DNA of 64,000 bases from Promerops cafer (Eukaryota; Chordata; Aves; Passeriformes; Nectariniidae). The notes below the pieces were generated by a model. That model was not told the origin of the DNA and searched no databases. It saw nothing but the letters and a program-made list of their open reading frames with translations. The position numbers and the translations under genes are program-made. The DNA is taken from positions 1,276,687 through 1,340,686 of the forward strand of contig VZSE01005940.1 of NCBI GenBank assembly GCA_013398275.1, written 5' to 3'. Positions 39,601 through 54,600 of this stretch are shown here, in pieces (the first letter of the stretch is position 1; each line of letters starts with the position of its first letter).

Positions 39601-42600
39601 AGTTTTACATTATTGACAGTCTGAAGAGCTGCTCCAAATCAGAGATATTACAGTGTGCACTCCCAAACCACTCTAACAAAGATGAATCTACCTATTACCA
39701 GGTTAGGATAGCAGCTATTATTAGGGACCCTTGATTTCTTTCAAGTAGCTCCAATGGAATAAGCCACAAGTGAATAATAAAGATCTTATAATAGCTCTTA
39801 AGAATTCTTTTTAGGTTAGAAGGCACAGAAATGAACTCGGGAGAGTTAAAGAACTCTCATCTCCTGATAAGAAAAATAATTAACCTGACTTAATGTATCT
39901 GAGTAGGTCTTACATAAATCAGACTTTTGTACTTCAAGAGCCAGACTAAAACCATATATTAGAAGAGTATGTAGATATTGTCTTATAAGTACACATGGAA
40001 CATATCTAAAACTACAAAGGTCTGCAGGTCATTTTGTGAAATGTTCAATATATCCTACTTAAAAGGAGATGTGTGAAGTACTTACAGTGCTTAGTTTGCT
40101 GGAGGTAATAATGATTCGTCTCTCATGCAACATACTGGCATAAAGTTGCAGCATGTTGTTCACGTCCACAGCAACAAAATATTCAGTGAGGTTTCTCTGT
40201 TTAAATAAAAAAAATGTTAATAATATAGCAACAGTAGCAGCTAAGTGGAACATTTGATATATATTACTTGTGAACATTTTTGTGTAATTAGTAGGTGGGA
40301 AAAAAAAATAACCCCAAACTATTAAAGAAATCCCTTTGCACCAAAATTTGTGCGCTTTAAAAATAATTAATTGAGTTTTAAAGCAAGCAAAAAGTTAACT
40401 GTGGCATAAGTTATTAATATTTTGCTCATTTCATTACGCTTGTGACTTAGATTTGCCCTTTTGTATTTTCAAATTCAAAAAAATATGAGATTGGGTATTA
40501 TACCAATATCAACATATGCTTTTAAAGTGACCATTACTTCCAACCCAGGAACAGATCTTCCACCACGGTGCTAACTGTTCTGCCACAGCTACAGCAATAA
40601 ACTGCAATAAAACTGCTACTTTGCCAGGGTCTCCCAAAGTCAACACATTTTATTCTATTTCAAGTACAGCAAAAGAGCTTGTTGAACAATACCAAGCTTT
40701 TGCTTGGGCTGTGTGTGCCAGGACATCAAACATCCCACAGACCTGGCAGAAGGTACTGGGTTCTTCCTGCAGCCACCCTTTTCACCCCTGGTAAGAATGC
40801 CACTGTGGGGTTTAATCAGAGGCAAAATCACCAGCACCTTCCATTAATTGTTCAGACATCAGAAAAGTGGGGGGGAAAAGAGAAAAAGGGTAGGGGGATC
40901 TCTGAGTTCCATCTGAATGTAACAGTTATTTCTGCAGGGCACAGCGCCAGAGACACACAAGTTCTGAATAAGCTAAAATAGCTACCAGCAAAATTGCCTG
41001 GAAAAACAGCAAATTTCTGTAAACACCAGAGGATATGTATGAAAATATACTAATACAGCCCTCGATATGCAAATATTTAATTTCACACAACCAGAACTGC
41101 TATTCATCTCTTCTCAGGGACAACACTGTTACTGAATGTTCATGTAGGAAGTCTATCAAGGATAGGCCCAGCAGAAGGACGGACATCAACAGTGGAATTG
41201 TACCCCAACATTCTATTCTGGATGTGGCCAACACACAGCAGCCAAGGTCACCCAGCCCTGAAAAAACAGCCAATGCAAGATGAGTAGGAAAAGCTTCAGA
41301 GTGGGGTGACTTCCTTCTTGGATATATTGCAACATTAAAAAAAAAAATTGTAAAGACAAACAACGATCCAGTGGTCGACCCAGTTTAATGGGAATTCATA
41401 AACCCATTATTAATTTCCAGACATGAAGTATTAGAGTTATTCTTGGTCCACGCTGCATAGAATTTTGGAAGAGATAAAACCAGAGATTTAGGACTACAAA
41501 CACTAAGTTTTAAGAAAAAGCCTCTGGTCTTTCAAATGTGACTTTTAAGGGGTTGCCAGAGGCAAATGCACCATGAGAATCTCAGTCCAATTTACCTTGG
41601 ACACCCTCTAACACGGCAGTTGATAATGGTGTGCTGATTCTGTGTTGAAAAAGCTGTGTTAAAAAACAGTTGACAATCTTGTACAGACCAATTTATCTTT
41701 GGGAGACAGTCACGGTTATTTCTTTGTTATACTTGAAAAGTTATTGCCCCTGAAATATGTGAACAAAAGGTAAAAAATTCATTTTATTGCTAATTTACTG
41801 TAATTATCTCATCTCTTCACTCCTTGCATGTTCTAACTCTCCATTACTACCTTACTATTTTGATTCATACTGAAAGGATGAGACAATCATTTATTAGTGG
41901 AGTAAAAAATAGTTATAGAAAGGCACCTTAAAATTATTTTACTTTTCTTGAACCAGAAAAATAAATCTACATTGGCATCATTGCAAGATCCTTCATCAGC
42001 CACAGGCCCAGCTAGATGCTTCAATTTAAGATGCTTCAATATGGATTATTTAATAATAATCCACATTTTCTTCAATTTAAGCCCATAACACACCTTCTAG
42101 CCTCCTAAACTATATTTTATTCGAACACCAAATAATAATTAAGAGACTCCTTAAGAATAGAGGCATTCAAAACATAAAGTGAACCACATGAAAATATACA
42201 TTTAAAAACTAAGCCCTGTCCTGCCCAATGAGCCCTAGCAACAAGCGTCCTCTCCATCCAGCAGCTTTCCCTGGTTTCTTGAGTTGCAACATGGTCCATG
42301 CCACCTTCCCAGAGTCTTTCCCACCAGCACAGATGTACCTTCAGGCCTCTTCTCTGCTACCAGCACCCTCCTGCTCCTCCCCACTGGTGTTTCCCGGCTC
42401 CGTGTCCTTCCCTGGCGCATCCCGCCCTGCATCCCGCGATGCTCCCTGCTGCCCCAACACCATCATCCACCAGGAACCAGCTCTAAAGCACTGCATGGGT
42501 TTGGGAGCCCCCACAGCTTAACTTCCAGAAGGAAGTCACTGTTTGAAAGTGCAAAAAACACACACTTATACAGCCATATGCAACTCCAGATTTAGAGGCT

Positions 42601-45600
42601 GCAGGGGGGGAGAAAAGGACCCTTCAAAGCTCTTTTACGGGATCCTATATAGCTAAACACGTCACGGAGAACCTGATCTGAGATTTCCCATTTGCAATTT
42701 ACCCACAGCACCATCCAGGATTTAGCATCCACAGAATGCAAGTTTTTATAAAGAAAATTTAAAAAAAACCTAACCAAAAAAAAAGCCCCAAACGCCCTGT
42801 TCCTGGTGCTTGGTTAGCATCCAAGTGTAAGCAGGTAGAGCATGTTTTCAAAAAGCCTGAAACAATGCCTTCTTGCACAAAAAATGACTGCATATCTTGA
42901 TGGCTGAATTTGCAGCTGAGCAGTGCAGTGTTTAAAGGGCAACTATTCAAATAAAACACGAGGTGCAGAAGTAGAATATATTTTATATAAGTAATCCCAG
43001 TAAATGCAAAGAAGCCAAGTAACTACGAGCAAAGGGTAGATACAGCAGCGGTCAGAAATGCCCTGTTAATGCTTAAAAATGGGTTAATGAATGCAACAGT
43101 AACTACCAACTAAAGGCTGAAATAACAGACATCAATCATTTCTAAAAACAGTCTTAGAAAAAAAAAAATCTCCTCTTGATAAAAGCAAAAATTCAGCCTA
43201 GCCCAGAGTAAGGTTAAATAAGAAATGGAATACTTACACTTTCAGGGATAGTTGGCAATCCAGTTATATCAGGAGTAATGAAATACGAGTGCTAATCAAT
43301 GAGAAAAAAGAATTGATAATTTATGCACACAGGAAAAAAATTATTTTCATAAGAACCCAGCATTTGAGATTTCCAACCCCATCTGTGTTTAAGCAAATAG
43401 CCATTTTTCTAATAACATTCTTACTGCTGCTAGACAAAGAATTAAGCAGATCACGACATGAAATGACAAGCTCTGGTTCTGCACAGCACAAAACCAAGGG
43501 AACAAAATGCTGGGCTGCAGTTTTGAAATAACACTGAAATGAAGCCAGCTTTAAATGTTGTCATGAGCGTGAGAGTAGCATTGATTAAATTAAGCATTGA
43601 ATTAAAAATTGCAACAAAAAAATGCTGAAGGACAAAATGTAAATTTAGAATGGAAGAGAAAAACCATTCACATGAGAAAAATATTTAGAATAGAAATATT
43701 ATTACTTGATATAAATTCTCTTTCCAAACATCTTTGAATCGAAAAATGTGGTAACAGAAATGCAAGAACTGGAGCCTGAGATCCTGCAATCATTTATGAA
43801 ATACATTAACAATTTTATGCATCTTAGTTTGAGGCCATCTAGGATGTAAATATAAAATGGGTTAAACTAAAACCAGATGTAATGTAATTAACTCTCCTTA
43901 ATCCAATGCTCCTATTAGTTATCAGACATGGATTTAGCTCAGTAATTTTAAGGCATTTTTGCATTTTAGTCTAAATTTTGAAGGAGAAAAAAAATGACTG
44001 CACGTTAAGTAAATAAGATAATTATTGATTTTTTAGCTTTTATTTGTTTTTTACAGAGTTTTGATTTTTTTGAGACTTTTTGTTTTTACAGTACATTTTT
44101 ACAATTATAATTAGCAACAGAGACATAGCTTGTTCTCGAGTCAAACTTGAAAAAGATATACCAAAACAAAGTCTATAAGACTTCAATGTGTCTTGCATTC
44201 AAGAAAAAAAAAATTAATACTATTAAGTCTGTGTAGGAGACTTATTAAACCAGCTTGATACATTTAATAGAAAATTTTCCCCACAAATTAGGTCATTTGG
44301 CAATAGTTAAAATTTAAGGAAAAAATTGGCTTAAAAAAGGCATCCCATAAACATCATACCACTGCACAATAAATATCACAGGTATTGTTTCACATCAACA
44401 CAGGAAAAAACTATTTTTTTCTCCACTCAATAAGAAGAAAATATTCAGATCAGATTCAGACAGATTGCCTGCATTCTTCAGAAGTATATTGAGAACAGAA
44501 AATTATTCCCTATATGTAATAAGGTCACAGAATATTTATCAAAAGATTTCTGAGTAATGAAGTTATTAACTTAGAGAAGTAATTATTTTTAATTAACAAA
44601 GTAATAATATTTCACTCATTAAACAGAAAAGGAAGCCAGAACTATGAGAAGCAAAAGCCATTACTGCAGTCATTAAGAGTCATAAAGTAGCAAAAATACT
44701 GTGGTATGGAGTCCTTGCACATCGTTGTGAACTCCCTTAGGAAGATGAATGACCTTGGAAGAGGTACTAAATTAATAGTTGCTGTCCTGTATAAAGTTTT
44801 CTCCAAAAAGCACACTGGAAAATGCAAGTTTTGCTCATCAGTTCAAGGGTTTGATTTTCGTAGCAGTTTTTATGAAAGGATTATGATGCACACACACATA
44901 GCTCTGAAGCTGGATTTAAACAGAAAAGGTACGTTAATACGAGATGGGTCTTTTAGGCCAAAGACAGCAGCAGAATTCCCCAAAGGACAGGTATAAATAA
45001 GCCTCAAATCAACAGAAATGTCCTATAGCAAGTGATTATTTCTTTAATTATTATAGGTTTTAGATAGTCAGTGCCTTTTAAACTCACCGATACAAGACAA
45101 GGCTGTTTTTTCAAAACTTGCTCACTTGCAAAAATCATCTCTTGGTTCTTATGCAAGATGAGAGAAAGAGTGAACAGTTGACTTTTGAGTTTTCCAACAA
45201 GAAAGGCCAAAGCTGGCTCTACTGCTTGTAATATTCCATGTTTAAAATACTGGCTGAAAATAAGTTTTATTCCTTTTATTCCTCCCCCATTTGAATTCAG
45301 ACTTAGCTAGCCTTCCCAATGACATTTTTAAAAAATTAAACAAAAAAAAAAGTGACCTAAATTATTTTTAAGGTCAGGTTTCATAGAACAAATGACCACC
45401 TCATGAATTTCAGCTGCAGAGTACTTGTTACTGGGACCAACAGGTGAGAGTAGAACTTGGTCCCTAACTGGACAAAGGCATTTTGGTGTCTCCTGACCAA
45501 AGATTGCTAGGAAACACCACATATGCAGATACTGGATGTAATTTATGCACAGTTATGCACACTCAATCCTAAGGACCACAGTGGTCTGCCACCCAAACCC

Positions 45601-48600
45601 TGCTGCAGCATCCAAGAGCCTTTATCCTGCAGCACATCTGAGTGAATGAAATCTGAACCAGACTGATCCTGGCACAAGGAAAAGCCACCTCAGGATGTCA
45701 TTTCTACAATTATTTTTTAGACTGTAATTTCTTTTTAAGTCTATTATTACTGATGGTTCCAGTCTAGCTTTTTTACAATATCTGAGGACCAAGAAAGAAA
45801 CATCAATACAAAAGACTAGAACTGAAAGTGGCAATAATTATTTCCCTGCTCCCTGCAGCATTACAAAAACAGAGATGCCTTTAGATCCAACAAGCATTGG
45901 GATTCCAGCTGACCCATTCCTCCCTGCTCTGCCCTATCTGAACCCACAATATTTGCTCGACTGTCCCTGCAGCCAAGCATTTGGCAAGAGGTTTGCATTT
46001 TGATAGCCATTGTTCAGCAAGCAGGGTTACAAAACTCTTTGATATAACTGGGAACAAGGCAAAATTGAGAAAAAACAATTCCAAAGTCAGACAACATTGA
46101 AGTAAAACCAACAAGTATTGACTTTACAGCAAGCAATCTGTCGTTTCAGTGTAGCCAGCTGTATTCACCAAGACAGCCGTGTCCACATTCCCCACAATGT
46201 TCATTTTGAGGTGGGCAAGTTATGGACAAGATGAACTTTGTGAGAAATACAAGGGAAAATATATTTAAAACTTCTTTATGTCCCTCTGAACCACAGGGGT
46301 TTTAAAGGACATTTTATAAAGCATTTTAGAGTTGTCAAATTATAATCGGCTGTAATACTACAATTAATGATAGCAAAATATCATTTGAGATACAGAAGTA
46401 TTTTTGGCAAAGGTGCTAGGAACTGAAACATTACACTGACAACAGAAAGAAAAGACGTATCAACAGAAACAAGTCCAACTGCAGCCTCAAATTCAGTTCA
46501 TTGTTTTGGTGAAAAACAACAGACAAGACTGGAAGGACTTGCAAATACAGTCAATTAGCACTGTACAAGCTGGGAAAATATTAGGTCTCTATAGCCTAGT
46601 GAAAAAACAAGGAATCTGAAATATGAAAAATTAAAATAAAATAAAAGTAGCATTATGTTAAGCAGCAAGGATCAGTAACTGCTGGAACAGAAGTGGTAGA
46701 CTCCTTTTTTCCTGCCTTCATAACAGGGCCAGATGCTTTTCTAGAATCTGTGCTTACTTTAATTGAAGTACAGGGCTTATTTCTAAGATACATGAGCTAA
46801 AAGTCACGAGAAACCACAGAAGTAAGGTCAAGATAAATAATCTAGCAATATTTCAGTATGTGTGGCAGTGAAGCCTGTACAATCACTACTTTCTGTGTCC
46901 TGCAACGTGTGATGGTTCAACCAAGACCCAGCTATTGGCACACAGTTTGTGGCAAGTGCAGTAACTGTACAGATGCTCTGAACATGCACAATGGCTTGGA
47001 GACAGCAGAGGTTCTGTGCTGGCTTTATACTTCACACAAGCTCTACTAATGTGTTTAAACATGCACCCACAAGCTAATTCTGGTTAAAACTTCAGAACTG
47101 TAAAAATGACATATCCACTTTTTAATGTTTCTGCAGCAACACCATCTTGCCCCACTATCACCATCCCATCCCACATCACAAAAAGTTGGAGCACAAAAGC
47201 AAAGGAGGCCTGGACACATTATTTCACCAAGATGTGCTTAAAGTACACATAAAAGAGTGTACTTCTACTGTTCGTCCTACAGCACTTTTTTATGATTAAG
47301 CAGAACTAGGAAAATGGCTAAAAAAGATGGGAAAGCAGCCAGCTTTCACAGACTTTTGACCAATCCTGAAACTGTACCTACTCAGACATAAGAGGCAATA
47401 AAACTGAGTTAGTGTCTCCTGATGCACAGCAGGAGAAACCAAAATTGTCTACATGAAACAGCTGGAAGCACAAAAAAGTAGTTCTAGCACTGTCAGATCC
47501 CACTGCAGTTTACTTTCTCATCCATAGAGCAAAATTCAAATTTCTTCTTCTGTATGACTACAACTTTCAGAAAACAACATGAGACAGAGACAGACTCTAC
47601 CCTGCACAGAGGGGAAAAAAAAGGTTGTCCAAGCCAGTTATGATGGGAAGCAACACAAATTTACTCTTTCAAAGAGTTGAGGTTTCTTTTTCTTTCAACT
47701 TTACCTACTATTTCATAGTCAGTTGGAATAAAACAAAAAAAATACTTACCACACTTAAACTGACTAAAGCGTTTGCCTTTGGCACAGGATGGCTATACAA
47801 TGATTTCAACAAATCATTTGAGTCATTTTCCTATAAGGAACACATTTTAAAGTTAATTAATTATCTTATAAAAACTAATTACTATTTACTACACATCAAA
47901 CTACATATTGACAAAGAGATATAAATATGTAATAACCAAAACAATTGTAATTCACAGTGAAGTATTTAAATATTAAGCATAAAATTCAGGCCAGCTTTGT
48001 ATCTCATAAAATGATTGTACCTGCAAGTTAAGCCAATCTCTTACATGTTTCCCCACTCACTCCTTAAGAGACTCACATCATTTGCAACTGAAAACTGGGA
48101 TACCACATCTAGCTGGTCTGTATATCCTGGACATCATCCTCCTAAAACTGTCAGCCACGATATGGGTTTATTTAAAACCCATTTTATTAAATATGTCTCA
48201 TCGAAACACATAAAACAGTTAATAAGGTTTACTAAAATGCACTTGCAGCTACCTGGTTTAACTGGGATCCGTCACTTTGGTCTCTAGGGGACATTTACTT
48301 GGGAAAGAGAAGTGCTTGGAGCTTTTTTTTGGTTTGGGGTTTTCGTTCAGTTTAGGGGTTTTTTTCATGGAGATTAAATTCTTTATGTTGTCAAAGTAAA
48401 ACCAAAAGTATCAGTGACAAGGCAGGGCCAGCTTTTAAACACATAGTTTTGAGTTTACAGGAAGCTTCTGCCTCTCCCTGTAAGAAGAGGTTGCTGCTGG
48501 ACTGCATAGCAGTGAACAAGGCTTTGGGTCTAGCTCTTGCTCAGGTCAACAGTGCCTGGGCCAGGAGGGAGCAGCATCCTCCCACAGCCTCCTCAGCAAC

Positions 48601-51600
48601 AGGTATGGCTCCAGGCAGTGGAACAAACTGCTTCCATGCACTGCCACAACTCTCTGACCCACCAAAGCAGTTGCCCCAGCACAGAAAACTACAAATCCTG
48701 CCACCTAAATTGCCTGAAGTAATAACTGTAATGCCAGCACTGGTGATCAAGACAATCCTTACCCCCTCCTCTCAAATACAACCTTCATAACAGTTTTTTT
48801 CTACTACAGCGAAATAGAGACCAAAACCAAGGTCTAATTATAGCATTTGTAAGACATATATATATATATTCCATTTCATTGAATCACACAGCTAACACCA
48901 AACTTTCCTATTTATCTTTTTGCGTAAAATATCTTTTTATGTAAAGTATCATCACTCTCTATAGCCCATTTACTATAATGCATAATTATCACTTATTCTA
49001 TACTTCATATATTTTTGAAATGTCAGCTTTTCCAGTCTCCAGCATATGGCTAAATATTGATGCTTTTTATTTTTGATTGAAATCTAATACACTAATATAA
49101 AGCAGAAAGGTATAGCTTTAATGTTCTCAGTAAAGACAGATGCCAGTAATTCCTTTGCTGTGTAATCTTGGAATACATCTAATTGCTCATGAATATGCAA
49201 ACTAAATTATCATGATTCTTCACCAAATGCTGCAAGTAATTTTGTCTTGCTACTTGAGACGTCAGAATTGCGAGAGGTAGTTTTTAGTTAATATGAAGGG
49301 TGAAACAGTACATCGTATTTTATACAGTTCTGAACAAAAGTGTTTGCAGCTGATAATCAGATAGTTCCAGAGAGCTACAGTTTACAATCAATACGTCATG
49401 CAGCTCTGCAGTGATGTGACACTGCTCACACTTCACACAGGACCTGTTTATGCTGAGACTGACACGTTATAAAGGTATATTTTCAGCAGCTTTTTTAGAA
49501 TAATGTGGGATCCGAGTGACTGTGGAAGCTGTATGTTCAGATTCTTTGAATTTCAGTAAGGGGAATAAAACTTGCTTCTAAATCCTACTAAAACCTAGAA
49601 TTTAAACCACATAGAATCCCTTTACAGTATTTGAAATAGTGACTAATATTTCAAGGAAAATATTTTACACAAAGAACTAGAATATGTAAATTTACCTGTT
49701 CTTTAGCCAAATAATCTGCCAGGGTATTTAGGAGCTTGTAGTATACCTCAAACCATGGTAGGTAACTAAAACAGGAGGAAAGAAGTGTGTTAATAAAATA
49801 TCAATGTATTTTTCCAGTGCTTATAAATACCACAATGATTGATCTGACTTGCATATTTTTATAACATCTCTACACATAAAAAAAAAAGCATATCAAACTT
49901 TTCCCCAGAAATTTAATGGCACATCACCGATAGACAATATAGATAGATGGTTTCTTTATGCTGGATACTTGGATGAAGTTCCATTACACACAGATTAACC
50001 CATAATACTTAGACTTCTTAGTATTTTCAAGGCACCAAAAAAACATGTAAAACATTTTCTAATATCATTACCACTATCATTAATTGTTACAGATTTCAGT
50101 AGTTATCTGCAATTTTGAAATTCTACATCTTCCTACACACAGTGGACTGACAAACCTGCTGCTTCCCTGGAGAATAAAAAACAACTTTGTTTGGGCAGAC
50201 CAGGTACCCCCTATTTGTCAAGTGGTGCAATGCTGTGCAATAGTAGAGATGTCACATTATATATATGAATATTGGTCTCCCTATGAAGTCATTTCTACAG
50301 ATAAAATTAACTTCCAAAAATAAAAACATTCACCAATACTGCAAACACAAACACATTAATGTATCTATACTTAAGACTTTTAACACAAGTCTGCAGCTCG
50401 TGAGTGCAATACTCTCACTGAGTTAAACAGAATCCAAGACAAATAAGACATAACTGAAGAGTATAAGAAAAGAAACTCAAACACAGTGGTATTAGTTCCA
50501 ATTTGCCATCTGTTTATAGAAGTTATCTTTAACAACGATATCATCAGTGACCACACGCTACAGAACCCTCCACCATCGCTATTTAAGATATTAAGTCTGA
50601 TAAACTAAATAATAACAATATAAATTATGCCTTATTTACAAGTTACACACCTTCTCATGTCTGTTAGAATTTTATCACAACCATTACTGAATAGGTAATA
50701 TTATAGTTAATATTACTTGTTAGAGATTAGAACGGGTAGCTGGAAAGGAAAGAGTGCCTGAAAGGTTTTCAGAACATTTCATACCCACATATAACACTAC
50801 TACGGACTTCATTCTTCAGTGCAGTGTAAATCCACAGACATGCATTTCTTAAAGGCTTTAGTGCACACTGAGGACAGACCTTAAATTTTAAATGTATGTA
50901 TTCCAGGAAATATGTTAACTGCAACTGCAAAAACCCAGTATGCAGAACCCAAATGTTTTCCCTGACAGGAAAAGGAAAGCTGTCAGGGGCAATGCTGGCT
51001 GGTAGAGAAGCCAAGTACTGCTTTGTGCAGTGAGTCCAGTGAAGGGTCATGTTTTCTTTGTAACACCTCTGTACACAGTATGCAGCTGGCAAGGCTTTAG
51101 AAACAGATCCTGATTCTCAGGGTAAAGAAAAAGCACAGCAGAAATCCGAACACAGTTATAGTTAATGCATTTTCTAGCCATCGTTGCTGTCTTTATAAAT
51201 GCTTACCTACTAGTGCCTAAAAAAACAAAACCAAAACAAAACAAAAAAAAAACCCCACAAAAATCCATCATGAACTTACTCTTGCCAAGCCAAAGAGACA
51301 GAGGCAATCCATTAATGATTTCCTTTAAATCCACCATATTAATGTCTTTATCACACTTTACCATACAGTGTGCTGGCTATTAATCAAAACAACATCAACC
51401 TCTTAATGCTCACAGACATTTTTAATGCTTGGTATTGCTGATGGTGGTTAAGGTGTGACATTATTATATTTGTTTTTCAATATATTCTAAATAAATTCAT
51501 AAAATTTACTTTAGTGCACCTTTGTAAGGCCACTCACTGCTTACAAGTGTGAACATTCCATGCCCTCATAAAACACCCACCACATCAGCACCTAAAACAT

Positions 51601-54600
51601 CTCATCTTTGAGCATTCTTTCACTTAGGACTCCTGTTCTATTATCTTCTCAAATCATGCTATCCTGGTTTTACACGTCACTGAAACACAGCACAGAGACG
51701 CAAAAAGAATTAATTGTTCGCTGCAGTGTTCAGAGTTTCTGCAAATGTCAGAGCTGTGGAACAGCTTCACAACTCAGAATTACAGCAGGGACTGGAACAC
51801 TGTCCTAGCATTTTGTCAAAGTCAAGATACAAGGTAGGTATAAATCACAAAGTACTTTTATAACACTGCACACACAAATGGGTAAGACTACCTAAAGGTT
51901 TTCTAGTTTGTTGCTATCACCTCTGTGTTAACAGTATACATGACCCAGCACATTTTCCTGTAGAATACGCCAAAATCTCATCTGATAATCTATTTTTGAT
52001 AATGAACATTTGTGAACAGCAGTCTATAAAAATAAATCCTCCTATTTCAATAAAATATTAACCAGCATGATATCAGCTCCCCTATTACTGAGAAAATAAA
52101 AAATTATATGCAATTTTTAAGCATTTAAAAAGGTCAAATTAATTATTTGAAATTAATGAACCCTAACAGAAAGCCAAGGGAGACTTTTATTTCATAGAGC
52201 AAGGCATGCTGACCAGAGTACTTGCATAGAAATTTCTTCCCTTAGCAACATCAGGTTGATGATACACTTCCATGTCTTTGTGCAACAAAACCACTAAGAA
52301 AAACATCCTACTTGACCATGGTTTATGGAAGTCAGTTTCCTTTATGAGCTGAAAGGATAGTAAAAGCATTACTTTAAGTCTTATAACCACAGACACAAGG
52401 TTAATATCATTTCTATGTGCCTCTTAAACCTGAAAAATTAAGGAAATCAATGGCATGAAACCAAAGGCTGCCAGAACCTGTCCTCTGCTTCTTTTCTTCA
52501 TAGTCTTCAGTTCTTCAATAGTACAGCCTAATTGCAAAAGCTTTTGCCAATATTTCTAATTATAATGTGCTTCAACAAAATATTACAAAGATCTTCTGGA
52601 AGGCAAAAAAGTTCCCTTTAGATTTTTTTTTTAAGTATTAGCTAACTGTAATTCATTCAGCATAATAAAGAATCCTTATACCTGTATTTTTCATAAAAAG
52701 TTAAGAGTGCATTTGCATATGGGCATATACAAAGCATCTTTGCATTCAAAGTAAACACAGGTGTGTTTGTTTATAATAAAGACACCATCAGGTGGTTTTT
52801 TAGATTCCCAACTCAAAGACCAAGTACAAGCTCTTTGCAATTTGTTAAATCTTCAAGGCTGTCAAGCAACACTTTTGTCCTCTTTCATCATAGGCTAATT
52901 TTGGAAGTATGTTTGTTAATAATCCTATTAATTGATTTGGACTACTCTAGTAAACAGATTTATCTGTAGATAAACACTGGATGATGTAGGCTTTACATCT
53001 TTATCCAGTGTATCATATTGGACAAAGAATTCCAATATGGAATCACAGAATCCCGTAGGTTGGAAAAGACCTGTAAGACCACTGAGTCCAACCATCAACT
53101 CAGCATTGCCAAATCTACCACCAAACCATGTCGCAAACACCACATCTGCCTGTCTTTTAAATCCCTCCAGGGATGGTGAATCCACCACCTCCCTGGGAAG
53201 GCTGTTCTAGTGTTCAGGAATCCTTTCCATGAAGAAACTTTTCCTAATATCCAATCTGAACCTCCAGTGGTGCAACTTGAGGCCATTTCCTCTTGTCCCA
53301 TGACTTATTACCTAGGAGAGAGCCTGACACCCACTTGTTACACCCTCTTTTCAGGTGGTTATAAAGATCTGTAAGGTCTTCCCTGAGCCTCCTTTTCTCC
53401 AGGATAAACACCCCCAGCTCTCTCAGCTGCTGCTGATCAGGCCTGTGCTCCAGACCCTTCACCAGCTCTGTCATCCTTCTCTGGACCTTCTCCAGCATCT
53501 CAATGCCCTTCCTCAAGTGAGCAGCCCAAACCAAACACAGAGTTCAAGGTGCTGCCTCACCAGTGCCCAGTACAGGGGGACAATCCCTTCCCTGCTCCTG
53601 CTGGCCACTCTATTCCTGATCCAGGCCAGGATGCCCTTGGCCTTCTTGGCCACCTGTGCACAGCTGGCTCTTGTTCAGCCACTGTCAACCAGCACTCCCA
53701 AGTCCTTTTCCACCAGGCAGCTTTCCAGCCACTCTGCCCCCAGCCTGGAATGCTGCATGGGGCTGTTGTGATGCAAGGACAGTACCTTGGCCTTGTTGGC
53801 TTGTTTGGCATTTGTTTGTATGGCAGCTAAAATCCAGAAGCATTACAGGTCAAAGAATCTTAACTTTTCCTGTTACCAAAACTTGCAAAATTAGTTAATC
53901 TTTGCTAGCACAGTAGAACTAGTCTATGTACAGAAAATTCATTCCAGCACACAAACGTCCATCAACATCTATTAGTTGGGTAACTATTCTTTTTCAAGTC
54001 ACTACAAAAATGCATTATCTGGAACATGTAGTCTTTAAGTGCCTGAATTTGAGAGAGGAGACCTGTAATATATTACTCCTCCTAATTCAGAACTGGAACA
54101 CTAATATATACACTAGTATGTACACTAATATGTACCTCACACACTAATGTGTACCTTAACGTATTAACTTACACACTACTATGTACCTTAACAACAGATA
54201 AAAATCAAAATTAATGTCCATTACCAGAAAAACCTCACCACCATACCTATATTCATAAAATTATTTATGAGCAGTCAGTACATTTCATAATTAATTAGCT
54301 GTCTTATGAAAATACCCAAAGGTTATCAATGAAGCCCCTTCACAGTAGAGAAAGTAGAGGAAAATCAGAGCTTTAATGTTCAATTTTAATGTATTTGGAA
54401 GCCTAAATTAATTTCAGTTCTTAAACTATGAAACCACTACTGGTTTCTTATTTTTCTTTAATTGTAGCCGCTGTCCTTGCATTCCTCAAGTTACAATTAA
54501 TAACGGTTTGAAAAACAAACATGTAAGACCAACACAGGACAACATCCAAAAACATACAATAATTTCTCTAAATATTTCTTCTATAATAATGAGAAACATA

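Larger units (their letters stand above)
27031..40085 (-). other. DENND1B: DENND1B intron between exons e and f (13.1 kb)
   Basis: This is the largest intron in the window. It holds a diverged 37-bp tandem duplication (30302-30375), C13 (34823-34835) and C15 (38444-38458) homopolymers, a G+C-rich patch with a hairpin (about 35755-35900) and a motif-rich stretch (36420-36660). The 135-codon open frame at 31382-31789 has no recognisable domain and no supporting context. No transposon is recognised. Confidence 0.75.

Noticed and set aside
53557..53830. Plus-strand frames of 84-93 codons in this interval
   Set aside because: They are antisense shadows of the CR1 fragment; the true element reads on the minus strand.
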